Assembly: GCA_963855995.1 (NCBI GenBank)
Contig: OY979726.1
Location: 8,470,701-8,534,700 of the forward strand
Source of the DNA: Muricea muricata
Taxonomy: Eukaryota > Cnidaria > Anthozoa > Malacalcyonacea > Plexauridae
Reading direction: 5' to 3'
Length of the DNA: 64,000 bases
In this document: positions 26,871 to 41,215 of the stretch, piece after piece
Position numbering within the stretch: the stretch's first letter is position 1
Layout of the letters: every line of letters starts with the position of its first letter
Program-made: the position numbers and the translations under genes
The notes under the pieces: generated by a model
What the model was told of the DNA's origin: nothing
The model's database searches: none
The model's input: only the letters and a program-made list of their open reading frames with translations

Positions 26871-28199
26871 AGCGCCGAAAACGTGATTATGGACTTGCTA
26901 AATTCTCCATTTTCGATTGAGAAGCTGTCCTTTAGGCCCGCGATTGAAATATATCATTGGGCTCAACTCGTTCACTTTAGCACTCAAAACATTATTTTAA
27001 GCTCTAAAACGTCGCCGTGATCGATTTGAGACGGCAATTTTATTTGGCAGGCTGAGCATCTTTTTACGCTCAAATCGCTTCCAGAACGCCTAAAACGCGA
27101 TTTTGATTATTGTAAGAGCGTTTCTTTTGAGTTTCAAATCAGGTTGTAGGTTTCTCATTTCAACATGCTATTTTCAAAATGTCGATAGTTTGAGCGCCGA
27201 AAACGTGATTGCGGACTTGCTAAGTTCTCCAATTTCGATTTAGAAGCTGTCTGTTAGGTCCGGGATTGCAATATATCATTGGGCTCAACTCGTTCACTTT
27301 AGCACTCAAAGCATTATTTTAAGCTCTAAAACGTCGCCGTGATCGATTTGTGACGCCAATTTTTAGTTGGCAGTCTGAGCATCTTTTTACGCTCAAATCG
27401 CTTCCAGAACGCCTAAAACGCGATTTTGATTATTGTAAGAGCGTTTCTTTTGAGTTTCAAATCAGGTTGTAGGTTTCTCATTTCAACATGCTATTTTCAT
27501 GATGTCGATAGTTTGAGCGCCGAAAACGTGATTGCGGACTTGCTAAGTTCTCCAATTTCGATTTAGAATCTGTCTTTTAGGTCTGCCATTGCAATATATC
27601 ATTGGGATCAACTCGTTAATTTTTCACTCAAAACATCATTTTAAGCTCTAAAACGTCGCCGTGATCGATTTGAGACGGCAATTTTTAGTTGGCAGTCTTA
27701 GCATCTTTTTACGCTCAAATCTTTCCCAGAACGCCTAAAACACGATTTTGATTATTGTAAGAGCGTTTCTTTTCAGTTTCAAAGCAGGTTGTAGGTTTCT
27801 CATTTCAACATGCTATTTTCATGATGTCGATAGTTTGAGCGCCGAAAACGTGATTGCGGACTTGCTAAGTTCTCCAATTTCGATTTAGAAGCTGTCTTTT
27901 AGGTCCGCGATTGCAATATATCATTGGGCTCAACTCGTTCACTTTAGCACTCAAAACATTATTTTAAGCTACTAAACGTCGCCGTGATCGATTTGAGGCG
28001 GCAATTTTTAGTTGGTAGTCTGAGCATGTTTTTACGCTCAAATCGTTTCCAGAACGCCTAAAACGCGATTTTGATGATTGTAAGAGCGTTTCTTTTTAGT
28101 TTCATAGCATGCTGCAGGTTTCTCATTTCAAGATGCTATTTTGCTCATGTCGATAGTTTGAGCGACGAAAACATGATTGCGGACTTGCTAAGTTCTCCA

Positions 28200-31100
28200 A
28201 TTTCGATTTAGAAGCTGTCTTTTAGGTCCGCGATTGCAATTTATCATTGGGCTCAACTCGTTCACTTTAGCACTCAAAACATTATTTAAAGCTATTAAAC
28301 GTCGCCGTGATCGATTTGAGGCGGCAATTTTTAGTTGGCAGCCTGAGCATGTTTTTACATTCAAATCGTTTCCAGAACGCCTAAAACACGATTTTGATGA
28401 TTGTAAGAGCGTTTCTTTTCAGTCTCATAGAGTGTTGCAGGTTTCTCATTTCAAGATGCTATTTTGCTCATGTCGATAGTTTGAGCGCCGAAAACATGAT
28501 TGCGGACTTGCTAAGTTCTCCAATTTCGATTTAGAAACTGTCTTTTAGGTCCGCGATTGCAATATATCATTGGGCTCAACTCGTTCACTTTAGCACTCAA
28601 AACATTATTTTAAGCTATTAAACGTCGCCGTGATCGATTTGAGGCGGCAATTTTTAGTTTGCAGTCTGAGCATGTTTTTACACTCAAATCGTTTCCAGGA
28701 CGCCTAAAACGCGATTTTGATGATTGTAAGAGCGTTTCTTTTCAGTCTCATAGCATGTTGCAGGTTTCTCATTTCAACATGCTATTTTGCTCATGTCGAT
28801 AGTTTGAGCGCCGAAAACATGATTGCGGACTTGCTAAGTTCTCCAATTTCGATTTAGAAGCTGTCTTTTAGGTCCGCGATTGCAATATATCATTGGGCTC
28901 AACTCGTTCACTTTAGCACTCAAAACATTATTTTAAGCTCTAAAACGTCGCCGTGATCGATTTGAGACGGCAATTTTAGTTGGCAGTCTGAGCATCTTTT
29001 TACGCTCAAATCGCTTCCAGAACGCCTAAAACGCGATTTTGATTATTGTAAGAGCGTTTCTTTTGAGTTTCAAATCAGGTTGTAGGTTTCTCATTTCAAC
29101 ATGCTATTTTCAAAATGTCGATAGTTTGAGCGCCGAAAACGTGATTGCGGACTTGCTAAGTTCTCCAATTTCGATTTAGAAGCTGTCTGTTAGGTCCGGG
29201 ATTGCAATATATCATTGGGCTCAACTCGTTCACTTTAGCACTCAAAGCATTATTTTAAGCTCTAAAACGTCGCCGTGATCGATTTGTGACGCCAATTTTT
29301 AGTTGGCAGTCTGAGCATCTTTTTACGCTCAAATCGCTTCCAGAACGCCTAAAACGCGATTTTGATGATTTTAAGAGCGTTTCTTTTCAGTTTCAAAGCA
29401 GGTTGTAGGTTTCTCATTTCAGCATGCTATTTTCATGATGTCGATAGTTTGAGCGCCGAAAACGTGATTGCGTACTTGCTAAGTTCTCCAATTTCGATTT
29501 AGAAGCTGTCTTTTAGGTCGGCGATTGCAATATATCATTGGGCTCAACTCGTTCACTTTAGCACTCAAAACATTATTTTAAGCTCTAAAACGTCGCGGTG
29601 ATCGATTTGAGACGGCAATTTTTAGTTGGCATTCTGAGCATCTTTTACGCTCAAATCGCTTCCAGAACGCCTAAAACGCGATTTTGATGATTTTAAGAGC
29701 GTTTCTTTTCAGTTTCAAAGCAGGTTGTAGGTTTCTCATTTCAACATGCTATTTTCATGATGTCGATAGTTTGAGCGCCGAAAACGTGATTGCGGACTTG
29801 CTAAGTTCTCCAATTTCGATTTAGAAGCTGTCTTTTAGGTCGGCGATTGCAATATATCATTGGGCTCAACTCGTTCACTTTAGCACTCAAAACATTATTT
29901 TAAGCTCTAAAACGTCGCGGTGATCGATTTGAGACGGCAATTTTTAGTTGGCATTCTGAGCATCTTTTACGCTCAAATCGCTTCCAGAACGCCTAAAACG
30001 CGATTTTGATGATTTTAAGAGCGTTTCTTTTCAGTTTCAAAGCAGGTTGTAGGTTTCTCATTTCAACATGCTATTTTCATGATGTCGATAGTTTGAGCGC
30101 CGAAAACGTGATTGCGGACTTGCTAAGTTCTCCAATTTCGATTTAGAAGCTGTTTTTTAGGTCCGCGATTGCAATATATCATTGGGCTCAACTCGTTCAC
30201 TTTAGCACTCAAAACATTATTTAAAGCTATTAAACGTCGCCGTGATCGATTTGAGGCGGCAATTTTTAGTTGGCAGCCTGAGCATGTTTTTACATTCAAA
30301 TCGTTTCCAGAACGCCTAAAACACGATTTTGATGATTGTAAGAGCGTTTCTTTTCAGTCTCATAGAGTGTTGCAGGTTTCTCATTTCAAGATGCTATTTT
30401 GCTCATGTCGATAGTTTGAGCGCCGAAAACATGATTGCGGACTTGCTAAGTTCTCCAATTTCGATTTAGAAACTGTCTTTTAGGTCCGCGATTGCAATAT
30501 ATCATTGGGCTCAACTCGTTCACTTTAGCACTCAAAACATTATTTTAAGCTATTAAACGTCGCCGTGATCGATTTGAGGCGGCAATTTTTAGTTTGCAGT
30601 CTGAGCATGTTTTTACACTCAAATCGTTTCCAGGACGCCTAAAACGCGATTTTGATGATTGTAAGAGCGTTTCTTTTCAGTCTCATAGCATGTTGCAGGT
30701 TTCTCATTTCAACATGCTATTTTGCTCATGTCGATAGTTTGAGCGCCGAAAACATGATTGCGGACTTGCTAAGTTCTCCAATTTCGATTTAGAAGCTGTC
30801 TTTTAGGTCCGCGATTGCAATATATCATTGGGCTCAACTCGTTCACTTTAGCACTCAAAACATTATTTTAAGCTCTAAAACGTCGCCGTGATCGATTTGA
30901 GACGGCAATTTTAGTTGGCAGTCTGAGCATCTTTTTACGCTCAAATCGCTTCCAGAACGCCTAAAACGCGATTTTGATTATTGTAAGAGCGTTTCTTTTG
31001 AGTTTCAAATCAGGTTGTAGGTTTCTCATTTCAACATGCTATTTTCAAAATGTCGATAGTTTGAGCGCCGAAAACGTGATTGCGGACTTGCTAAGTTCTC

Positions 31101-31700
31101 CAATTTCGATTTAGAAGCTGTCTGTTAGGTCCGGGATTGCAATATATCATTGGGCTCAACTCGTTCACTTTAGCACTCAAAGCATTATTTTAAGCTCTAA
31201 AACGTCGCCGTGATCGATTTGTGACGCCAATTTTTAGTTGGCAGTCTGAGCATCTTTTTACGCTCAAATCGCTTCCAGAACGCCTAAAACGCGATTTTGA
31301 TGATTTTAAGAGCGTTTCTTTTCAGTTTCAAAGCAGGTTGTAGGTTTCTCATTTCAGCATGCTATTTTCATGATGTCGATAGTTTGAGCGCCGAAAACGT
31401 GATTGCGTACTTGCTAAGTTCTCCAATTTCGATTTAGAAGCTGTCTTTTAGGTCGGCGATTGCAATATATCATTGGGCTCAACTCGTTCACTTTAGCACT
31501 CAAAACATTATTTTAAGCTCTAAAACGTCGCGGTGATCGATTTGAGACGGCAATTTTTAGTTGGCATTCTGAGCATCTTTTACGCTCAAATCGCTTCCAG
31601 AACGCCTAAAACGCGATTTTGATGATTTTAAGAGCGTTTCTTTTCAGTTTCAAAGCAGGTTGTAGGTTTCTCATTTCAGCATGCTATTTTCATGATGTCG
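28200..31700 (+). repeat. 6-monomer higher-order duplication (period ~1,935 bp)
   Basis: About 28,200-29,765 is repeated nearly base for base at about 30,135-31,700, offset 1,935 bp (six monomers). Markers in both copies include CATAGAGTGTTGCAGG (about 28,428 and 30,363), TTTCAAAATGTCGATAG, GTCTGTTAGGTCCGGGATTG, GTGACGCCAATTTTTAG and GTCGCGGTGATCG. The near identity implies a recent event. No coding content. Confidence 0.85.
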
Positions 31701-34700
31701 ATAGTTTGAGCGCCGAAAACGTGATTGCGTACTTGCTAAGTTCTCCAATTTCGATTTAGAAGCTGTCTTTTAGGTCGGCGATTGCAATATATCATTGGGC
31801 TCAACTCGTTCACTTTAGCACTCAAAGCATTATTTAAAGCTCTAAAACGTCGAAGTGATCGATTTGAGACGGCAATTTTTAGTTGGCAGTCAGAGCATCT
31901 TTTTACACTCAAATCGCTTCCAGAACGCCTAAAACGCGATTTTGAGGATTGTAAGAGCGTTTCTTTTCAGTCTCAAAGCATGTTTTAGGTTTCTCATTTA
32001 AACATGCTATTTTCATGATGTCGATAGTTTGAGCGCCGAAAACGTGATTGCGGACTTGCTAAGTTCTCCAATTTCGATTTAGAAGCTGTCTTTTAGGTCC
32101 GCGCTTGCAATATATCATTGGGCTCAACTCGTTCACTTTAGCACTCAAAACATTATTTTAAGATCTAAAACGTCGCCGTGATCGATTTGAGACGGCAATT
32201 TTTAGTTGGCATTCTGAGCATCTTTTACGCTCAAATCGCTTCCAGAACGCCTAAAACGCGATTTTGATGATTTTAAGAGCGTTTCTTTTCAGTTTCAAAG
32301 CAGGTTGTAGGTTTCTCATTTCAGCATGCTATTTTCATGATGTCGATAGTTTTAGCGCCGAAAACGTGATTGCGTACTTGCTAAGTTCTCCAATTTCGAT
32401 TTAGAAGCTGTCTTTTAGGTCGGCGATTGCAATATATCATTGGGCTCAACTCGTTCACTTTAGCACTCAAAGCATTATTTAAAGCTCTAAAACGTCGAAG
32501 TGATCGATTTGAGACGGCAATTTTTAGTTGGCAGTCAGAGCATCTTTTTACACTCAAATCGCTTCCAGAACGCCTAAAACGCGATTTTGAGGATTGTAAG
32601 AGCGTTTCTTTTCAGTCTCAAAGCATGTTGTAGGTCTCTCATTTCAACATGCTATTTTGCGCATGTCGATAGTTTGAGCGCCGAAAACGTGATTATGGAC
32701 TTGCTAAGTTCTCCATTTTCGATTGAGAAGCTGTCCTTTAGGCCCGCGATTGAAATATATCATTGCGCTCAACTCGTTCACTTTAGTACTCAAAACATTA
32801 TTTTAAGCTCTAAAACGTCGCCGTGATCGATTTGAGACGGCAATTTTAGTTGGCAGTCTGAGCATCTTTTTACGCTCAAATCGCTTCCAGAACGCCTAAA
32901 ACGCGATTTTGATTATTGTAAGAGCGTTTCTTTTGAGTTTCAAATCAGGTTGTAGGTTTCTCATTTCAACATGCTATTTTCAAAATGTCGATAGTTTGAG
33001 CGCCGAAAACGTGATTGCGGACTTGCTAAGTTCTCCAATTTCGATTTAGAAGCTGTCTGTTAGGTCCGGGATTGCAATATATCATTGGGCTCAACTCGTT
33101 CACTTTAGCACTCAAAGCATTATTTTAAGCTCTAAAACGTCGCCGTGATCGATTTGTGACGCCAATTTTTAGTTGGCAGTCTGAGCATCTTTTTACGCTC
33201 AAATCGCTTCCAGAACGCCTAAAACGCGATTTTGATTATTGTAAGAGCGTTTCATTTCAGTCTCAAAGCATGTTGTAGGTTTCTCATTTCAACATGCTAT
33301 TTTGCTCATGTTGATAGTTTGAGCGGCGAAAACATGATTGTGGACTTGCTAAGTTCTCCAATTTCGATTTAGAAGCAGCCTTTTAGCTACGCGATTTCAA
33401 TATATCATTGGGCTCAACTCGTTCACTTTAGCACTCAAAACATTATTTAAAGCTCTAAAACGTCGCCGTGATCGATTTGAGACGGTAATTTTTAGTTGGC
33501 AGTCAGAGCATCTTTTTACACTCAAATCGCTTCCATAACGCCTAAAACGCGATTTTGATTATTGTAAGAGCGTTTCTTTTGAGTTTCAAATCAGGTTGTA
33601 GGTTTCTCATTTCAACATGCTATTTTCATGATGTCGATAGTTTGAGCGCCGAAAACATGATTGCGGACTTGCTAAGTTCTCCAATTTCGATTTAGAAGCT
33701 GTCTTTTAGGTCTGCCATTGCAATATATCATTGGGATCAACTCGTTCACTTTAGCACTCAAAACATTATTTTAAGCTATTAAACGTCGCCGTGATCGATT
33801 TGAGGCGGCAATTTTTAGTTGGCAGTTTGAGAATGTTTTTACATTCAAATCGTTTCCAGAACGCCTAAAACACAATTTTGATGATTGTAAGAGCGTTTCT
33901 TTTCAGTCTCATACAGTGTTGCAGGTTTCTCATTTCAAGATGCTATTTTGCTCATGTCGATAGTTTGAGCGCCGAAAACATGATTGCGGACTTGCTGAGT
34001 TCTCCAATTTCGATTTAGAAACTGTCTTTTAGGTCCGCGATTGCAATATATCATTGGGCTCAACTCGTTCACTTTAGCACTCAAAACATTATTTTAAGCT
34101 ATTAAACGTCGCCGTGATCGATTTGAGGCGGCAATTTTTAGTTTGCAGTCTGAGCATGTTTTTACACTCAAATCGTTTCCAGAACGCCTAAAACGCGATT
34201 GTGATGATTGTAAGAGCGTTTCTTTTCAGTCTCATAGCATGTTGCAGGTTTCTCATTTCAAGATGCTATTTTGCTCATGTCGATAGTTTGAGCGCCGAAA
34301 ACATGATTGCGGACTTGCTAAGTTCTCCAATTTCGATTTAGAAGCTGTCTTTTAGGTCCGCGATTGCAATATATCATTGGTCTCAACTCGTTCACTTTAG
34401 CACTCAAAACATTATTTTAAGCTCTTAAACGTCGCCGTGATCGATTTGAGTCAGCAATTTTTAGTTGGCAGTCTGAGCATGTTTTTACGCTCAAATCGCT
34501 TTCAGAACACCTAAAACGCGATTTTTATGATTTTAAGAGCGTTTCTTTTCAGTCTCAAAGCATGTTGTAGGTTTCTCATTTCAACATGCTATTTTCTCAT
34601 GTCCATAGTTTGAGCGACGAAAACGTGATTGCGGACTTGCTAAGTTCTCCAATTTCGATTTAGAAGCTGTCTTTTAGGTCCGCGATTGCAATATATCATT

Positions 34701-37700
34701 GGGCTCAACTCGTTCACTTTAGCACTCAAAACATTATTTTAAGCTCTAAAACGTCGCCGTGATCGAATTTAGACGGTAATTTTTAGTTGGCAGTCTGAGC
34801 ATGTTTTTACGCTCAAATCGCTTCCAGAACGGCTAAAACGCGATTTTGATGATTGTAAGAGCGTTTCTTTTCAGTTTTAAAGCATGTTGTAGGTTTCTCA
34901 TTTCAACATGCAATTTTGCTCATTTCGATAGTTTGAGCGCCGAAAACATGATTGCGGACTTGCTAAGTTCTCCAATTTTGATTTAGAAGCTGTCTTTTTG
35001 GTCTGCGATTGCAATATATCATTGGGCTCAACTCGTTCACTTTAGCACTCAAAGCATTATTTTAAGCTGTAATACGTCGCCGTGATCGATTTGAGACGAA
35101 AATTTTTAGTTGGCAGTCTGAGCATCTTTTTACGCTCAAATCGCTTCCAGAACGCCTAAAACGCATTTTGATGATTGTAAGAGCGTTTCTTTTCAGTCTC
35201 AAAGGATGTTGTAGGTTTCTCATTTCAACATGCTATTTTGATAATGTCCATAGTTTAAGCGCCGAAAACATGATTGCGGACTTGCTAAGTTCTCCAATTT
35301 CGATTTAGAAGCTGTCTTTTAGGTCGGCGATTGCAATATATCATTGGGCTCAACTCGTTCACTTTAGCATTCAAAGCATTATTTTAAGCTCTAAAATGTC
35401 GCCGTGATCGATTTGAGGCGGCAGTTTTTAGTTGGCAGTCTGAGCATCTTTTTCCGCTCAAATCGCTTCCAGAACGCCTGAAACGCGATTTTGATTATTG
35501 TAAGAGCGTTTCTTTTCAGTTTCTAAGCAGGTTGTAGGTTTCTCATTTCAAGATGCTATTTTCATGATGTCGATAGTTTGAGCGCCGAAAACGTGATTGC
35601 AGACTTGCTAAGTTCTCCAATTTCGATTTAGAAGCTGTCTTTTAGGTCGGCGATTGCAATATATCATTGGGCTCAACTCGTTCACTTTAGCATTCAAAGC
35701 ATTATTTTAAGCTCTAAAATGTCGCCGTGATCGATTTGAGACGGCAATTTTTAGTTGGCAGTCTGAGCATCTTTTTCCGCTCAAATCGCTTCCAGAACGC
35801 CTGAAACGCGATTTTGATTATTGTAAGAGCGTTTCTTTTCAGTTTCTAAGCAGGTTGTAGGTTTCTCAATTCAACATGCTATTTTCAAAATGTCGATAGT
35901 TTGAGCGCCGAAAACGTGATTGCGGACTTGCTAAGTTCTCCAATTTCGATTTAGAAGCTGTCTATTAGGTCCGCGATTGAAATATATCATTGGGCTCAAC
36001 TCGTTCACTTTAGCACTCAAAAATTTATTTTAAGCTCTAAAACGTCGCCGTGATCGATTTGAGACGGCAATTTTTAGTTGGAATTCTGAGCATATTTTTA
36101 CGCTCAAATTGCTTCCAGAACGCCTAAAATGCGATTTTGGTGATTTTAAGAGCGTTTCTTTTCAGTTTCAAAGCAGGTTGTAGGTTTCTCATTTCAGCAT
36201 GCTATTTTCATGATGTCGATAGTTTGAGCGCCGAAAACGTGATTGCGGACTTGCTAAGTTCTCCAATTTTGATTTAGAAGCTGTCTTTTAGGTCGGCGAT
36301 TGCAATATATCATTGGGCTCAACTCGTTCACTTTAGCACTCAAAGCATTATTTTAAGCTCTAAAACGTCTCCGTGATCGATTTGAGACGGCAATTTTTAT
36401 TTGGCAGTCAGAGCATCTTTTTACGCTCAAATCGCTTCCAGAACGACTAAAACGCGATTTTGAGGATTGTAAGAGCGTTTCTTTTCAATCTCAAAGCATG
36501 TTGTAGGTTTCTCATTTCAACATGCTATTTTGCTCATGTCGATAGTTTGAGCGCCGAAAACATGATTGTGGACTTGCTAAGTTCTCCAATTTCGATTTAG
36601 AAGCTGTCTTTTAGCTGCGCGATTGCAATATATCATTGGGCTCAACTCGTTCACTTTAGCACTCAAAACATTATTTTAAGCTCTAAAACGTCGCCGTGAT
36701 CGATTTTAGACGGCAATTTTTAGTTGGCAGTCTAAGAGTCTTTTTACGTCAAATCGCTTGCAGAATGCCTAAAACGCGATTTTGATGATTTTAAGAGCGT
36801 TTCTTTTCAGTCTCAAAGCATGTTGTAGGTTTCTCATTTCAACATGCTATTTTCTCATGTCCATAGTTTGAGCGCCGAAAACGTGATTGCGGACTTGCTA
36901 AGTTCTCCAATTTCGATTTAGAAGCTGTCTTTTAGGTCCGCGATTGCAATATATCATTGGGCTCAACTCGTTCACTTTAGCACTCAAAGCATTATTTTAA
37001 GCTCTAAAATGTCGCCGTGATTGAATTTAGACGGTAATTTTTAGTTGGCAGTCTGAGCATGTTTTTACGGTCAAATCGCTTCCAGAACGCCTAAAACGCT
37101 ATTTTGATGATTGTAAGAGCGTTTCTTTTCAGTCTCAAAGCAGGTTGTAGATTTCTCATTTCAAAATGCTATTTTAATCATTTCGATAGTTTGAGCGCCG
37201 AAAACATGATTGCGGACTTGCTAAGTTCTCCAATTTTGATTTAGAAGCTGTCCTTTAGGCCCGCGATTGAAATATATCATTGGGCTCAACTCGTTCACTT
37301 TAGCACTCAAAACATTTTTTTAAGCTCTAAAACGTCGCCGTGATCGATTTGAGACGGCAATTTTAGTTGGCAGTCTGAGCATCTTTTTACGCTCAAATCG
37401 CTTCCAGAACGCCTAAAACGCGATTTTGATTATTGTAAGAGCGTTTCTTTTCAGTTTCTAAGCAGGTTGTAGGTTTCTCATTTCAACATGCTATTTTCAA
37501 AATGTCGATAGTTTGAGCGCCGAAAACGTGATTGCGGACTTGCTAAGTTCTCCAATTTCGATTTAGAAGCTGTCTGTTAGGTCTGGGATTGCAATATATC
37601 ATTGGGCTCAACTCGTTCACTTTAGCACTCAAAGCATTATTTTAAGCTCTAAAACGTCGCCGTGATCGATTTGAGACGGCAATTTTTAGTTGGCATTCTG

Positions 37701-39579
37701 AGCATCTTTTACGCTCAAATCGCTTCCAGAACGCCTAAAACGCGATTTTGATGATTTTAAGAGCGTTTCTTTTCAGTTTCAAAGCAGGTGGTAGGTTTCT
37801 CATTTTAGCATGCTATTTTCATGATGTCGATAGTTTGAGCGCCGAAAACGTGATTGCGTACTTGCTAAGTTCTCCAATTTCGATTTAGAAGCTGTCTTTT
37901 AGGTCGGCGATTGCAATATATCATTGGGCTCAACTCGTTCACTTTAGCACTCAAAGCATTATTTAAAGCTCTAAAACGTCGAAGTGATCGATTTGAGACG
38001 GCAATTTTTAGTTGGCAGTCAGAGCATCTTTTTACACTCAAATCGCTTCCAGAACGCCTAAAACGCGATTTTGAGGATTGTAAGAGCGTTTCTTTTCAGT
38101 CTCAAAGCATGTTGTAGGTCTCTCATTTCAACATGCTATTTTGCGCATGTCGATAGTTTGAGCGCCGAAAACGTGATTATGGACTTGCTAAGTTCTCCAA
38201 TTTCGATTGAGAAGCTGTCCTTTAGGCCCGCGATTGAAATATATCATTGGCCTCAACTCGTTCACTTTAGCACTCAAAACATTATTTTAAGCTCTAAAAC
38301 GTCGCCGTGATCGATTTGAGACGGCAATTTTAGTTGGCAGTCTGAGCATCTTTTTACGCTCAAATCGCTTCCAGAACGCCTAAAACGCGATTTTGATTAT
38401 TGTAAGAGCGTTTCTTTTCAGTTTCTAAGCAGGTTGTAGGTATCTCATTTCAACATGCTATTTTCAAAATGTCGATAGTTTGAGCGCCGAAAACGTGATT
38501 GCGGACTTGCTAAGTTCTCCAATTTCGATTTAGAAGCTGTCTTTTAGGTCCGGGATTGCAATATATCATTGGGCTCAACTCGTTCACTTTATTACTCAAA
38601 GCATTATTTTAAGCTCTAAAACGTCGCCGTGATCGATTTGTGACGCCAATTTTTAGTTGGCAGTCTTAGCATCTTTTTACGCTCAAATCGCTTCCAGAAC
38701 GCCTAAAACGCGATTTTGATTATTGTAAGAGCGTTTCTTTTGAGTTTCAAATCAGGTTGTAGGTTTCTCATTTCAACATGCTATTTTCATGATGTCGATA
38801 GTTTGAGCGCCGAAAACGTGATTGCGGACTTGCTAAGTTCTCCAATTTCGATTTAGAAGCTGTCTTTTAGGTCCGGGATTGCAATATATCATTGGGCTCA
38901 ACTCGTTCACTTTATTACTCAAAGCATTATTTTAAGCTCTAAAACGTCGCCGTGATCGATTTGTGACGCCAATTTTTAGTTGGCAGTCTTAGCATCTTTT
39001 TACGCTCAAATCGCTTCCAGAACGCCTAAAACGCGATTTTGATGATTGTAAGAGCGTTTCTTTTCAGTCTCAAAGCATGTTGTAGGTTTCTCATTTCAAC
39101 ATGCTATTTTCATGATGTCGATAGTTTGAGCGCCGAAAACGTGATTGCGGACTTGCTAAGTTCTCCAATTTCGATTTAGAAGCTGTCTTTTAGGTCCGCG
39201 ATTGAAATATATCATTGGGCTCAACTCGTTCACTTTAGCACTCAAAACATTATTTTAAGCTCTAAAACGTCGCCGTGATCGATTTGAGACGGCAATTTTT
39301 AGTTGGCAGTCTGAGCATCTTTTACGCTCAAATCGCTTGCAGAACGCCTAAAACGCGATTTTGATGATTTTAAGAGCGTTTCTTTTCAGTTTCAAAGCAG
39401 GTTGTAGGTTTCTCATTTCAGCATGCTATTTTCATGATGTCGATAGTTTGAGCGCCGAAAACGTGATTGCGGACTTGCTAAGTTCTCCAATTTCGATTTA
39501 GAAGCAGTCTTTTAGCTACGCGATTTCAATATATCATTGGGCTCAACTCGTTCACTTTAGCACTCAAAACATTATTTTA

Positions 39580-41215
39580 AGCTCTAAAACGTCGCCGTGA
39601 TCGATTTGAGACGGCAATTTTTAGTTGGCTGTCTGAGCATGTTTTTACGCTCAAATCGCTTGCAGAACGCCTAAAACGCGATTTTTATGATTGTAAGAGC
39701 GTTTCTTTTCTGTCTCAAAGCATGTTGTAGGTTTCTCATTTCAACATGCTATTTTGCTCATGTCCATAGTTTGAGCGCCGAAAACATGATTGCGGACTTG
39801 CTAAGTTCTCCAATTTCGATTTAGAAGGTGTCTTTTAGGTCCGCGATTGCAATATATCATTGGGCTCAACTCGTTCACTTTAGCACTCAAAGCATTGTTT
39901 CAAGCTCTAAAACCTCGCCGTGATCAATTTGAGACGGCAATTTTTAGTTGGCAGTCTGAGTATGTTTTTACGCTCAAATCGCTTCCAGAACGACTAAAAC
40001 GCGATTTTGATGATTGTAAGAGCGTTTCTTTTCAGTTTCAAAGAAGGTTGTAGGTTTCTCATTTCAACATGCTATTTTCATGATGCCGATAGTTTGAGGG
40101 CCGAAAACATGATTGCGGACTTCCAAAGTTCTCCAATTTGGATTTAGAAGCTGTCTTTTAGGTCCGCGATTGCAATATATCATTGGGCTCAACTCGTTCA
40201 CTTTAGTACTAAAAACAACACTTTAAGCTTAAACGTCACCGTGATCGATTTGAGACGGCAATTTTTAGTTGGCAGTCTGAGCAAGTTTTTACGGTCAAAT
40301 CGCTTCCAGAACGCCTAAAACGTGATTTTGATGATTGTAAGAGCGTTTCTTTTCAGTCTCAAAGCATGTTGTAGGTTTCTCATTTCAACATGCTATTTTC
40401 TCATGTCCATAGTTTGAGCGCCGAAAACGTGATTGCGGACTTGCTAAGTTCTCCAATTTCGATTTAGAAGCTGTCTTTTAGGTCCGCGATTGCAATATAT
40501 CATTGGGCTCAACTCGTTCACTTTAGCACTCAAAGCATTATTTTAAGCTCTAAAACGTCGCCGTGATCGAATTTAGACGGTAATTTTTAGTTGGCAGTCT
40601 GAGCATGTTTTTACGGTCAAATCGCTTCCAGAACGCCTAAAACGCGATTTTGATGATTGTAAGAGCGTTTCTATTCAGTCTCAAAGCATGTTGTAGGTTT
40701 CTCATTTCAACATGCTATTTTGCTCATGTTGATAGTTTGAGCGGCGAAAACATGATTGTGGACTTGCTAAGTTCTCCAATTTCGATTTAGAAGCAGTCTT
40801 TTAGCTACGCGATTTCAATATATCATTGGGCTCAACTCGTTCACTTTAGCACTCAAAACATTATTTTAAGCTCTAAAACGTCGCCGTGATCGATTTGAGA
40901 CGGCAATTTTTAGTTGGCAGTCTGAGCTTGTTTTTACGCTCAAATCGCTTGCCATGCAGAACGCCTAAAACGCGATTTTTATGATTGTAACAGCGTTTCT
41001 TTTCTGTCTCAAAGCATGTTGAGGTTTCTCATTTCAACATGCTATTTTGCTCATGTCCATAGTTTGAGCGCCGAAAACATGATTGCGGACTTGCTAAGTT
41101 CTCCAATTTCGATTGAGAAGCTGTCTCTTAGCTGCGCGATTTCAATATATCATTGTGCTCAACTCGTTCACTTTAGCACTAAAAACATTATTTTAAGCTC
41201 TAAAACGTCACCGTG
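39580..41215 (+). repeat. Empty-site paralogue of the transposon insertion locus
   Basis: This block matches 57,004-58,376 at an offset of 17,424 bp (54 monomers), then 61,432-61,690 at an offset of 20,474 bp. The 3,050-bp jump is the inserted element plus target duplication minus a 5-bp remnant here. Private markers shared on the left are AACCTCGCCGTGATCAATTT, GAGCAAGTTTTTACGG, GCGTTTCTATTCAGTC, GAGCGGCGAAAACATG and GTCTGAGCTTG. On the right they are GATTGTAACAGCG, CGATTGAGAAGC and ATTGTGCTCAAC with CACTAAAAACATT. Agreement on both sides shows the two are copies of one locus. Confidence 0.88.
40950..40957 (+). other. Putative transposon excision footprint TGC-CA-TGC
   Basis: The monomer here reads CGCTTGCCATGCAGAACG where related monomers read CGCTTGCAGAACG. 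The 5 extra bases leave TGC, CA, TGC: both copies of the target duplication seen around the element at 58,377-61,428, separated by two bases equal to the element's first two. The flanks carry the same private variants as the filled site, on both sides. CGCTTGCC was noticed only at these two places in the window. The simplest reading is precise loss of the element with two terminal bases left by repair. Confidence 0.82.
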
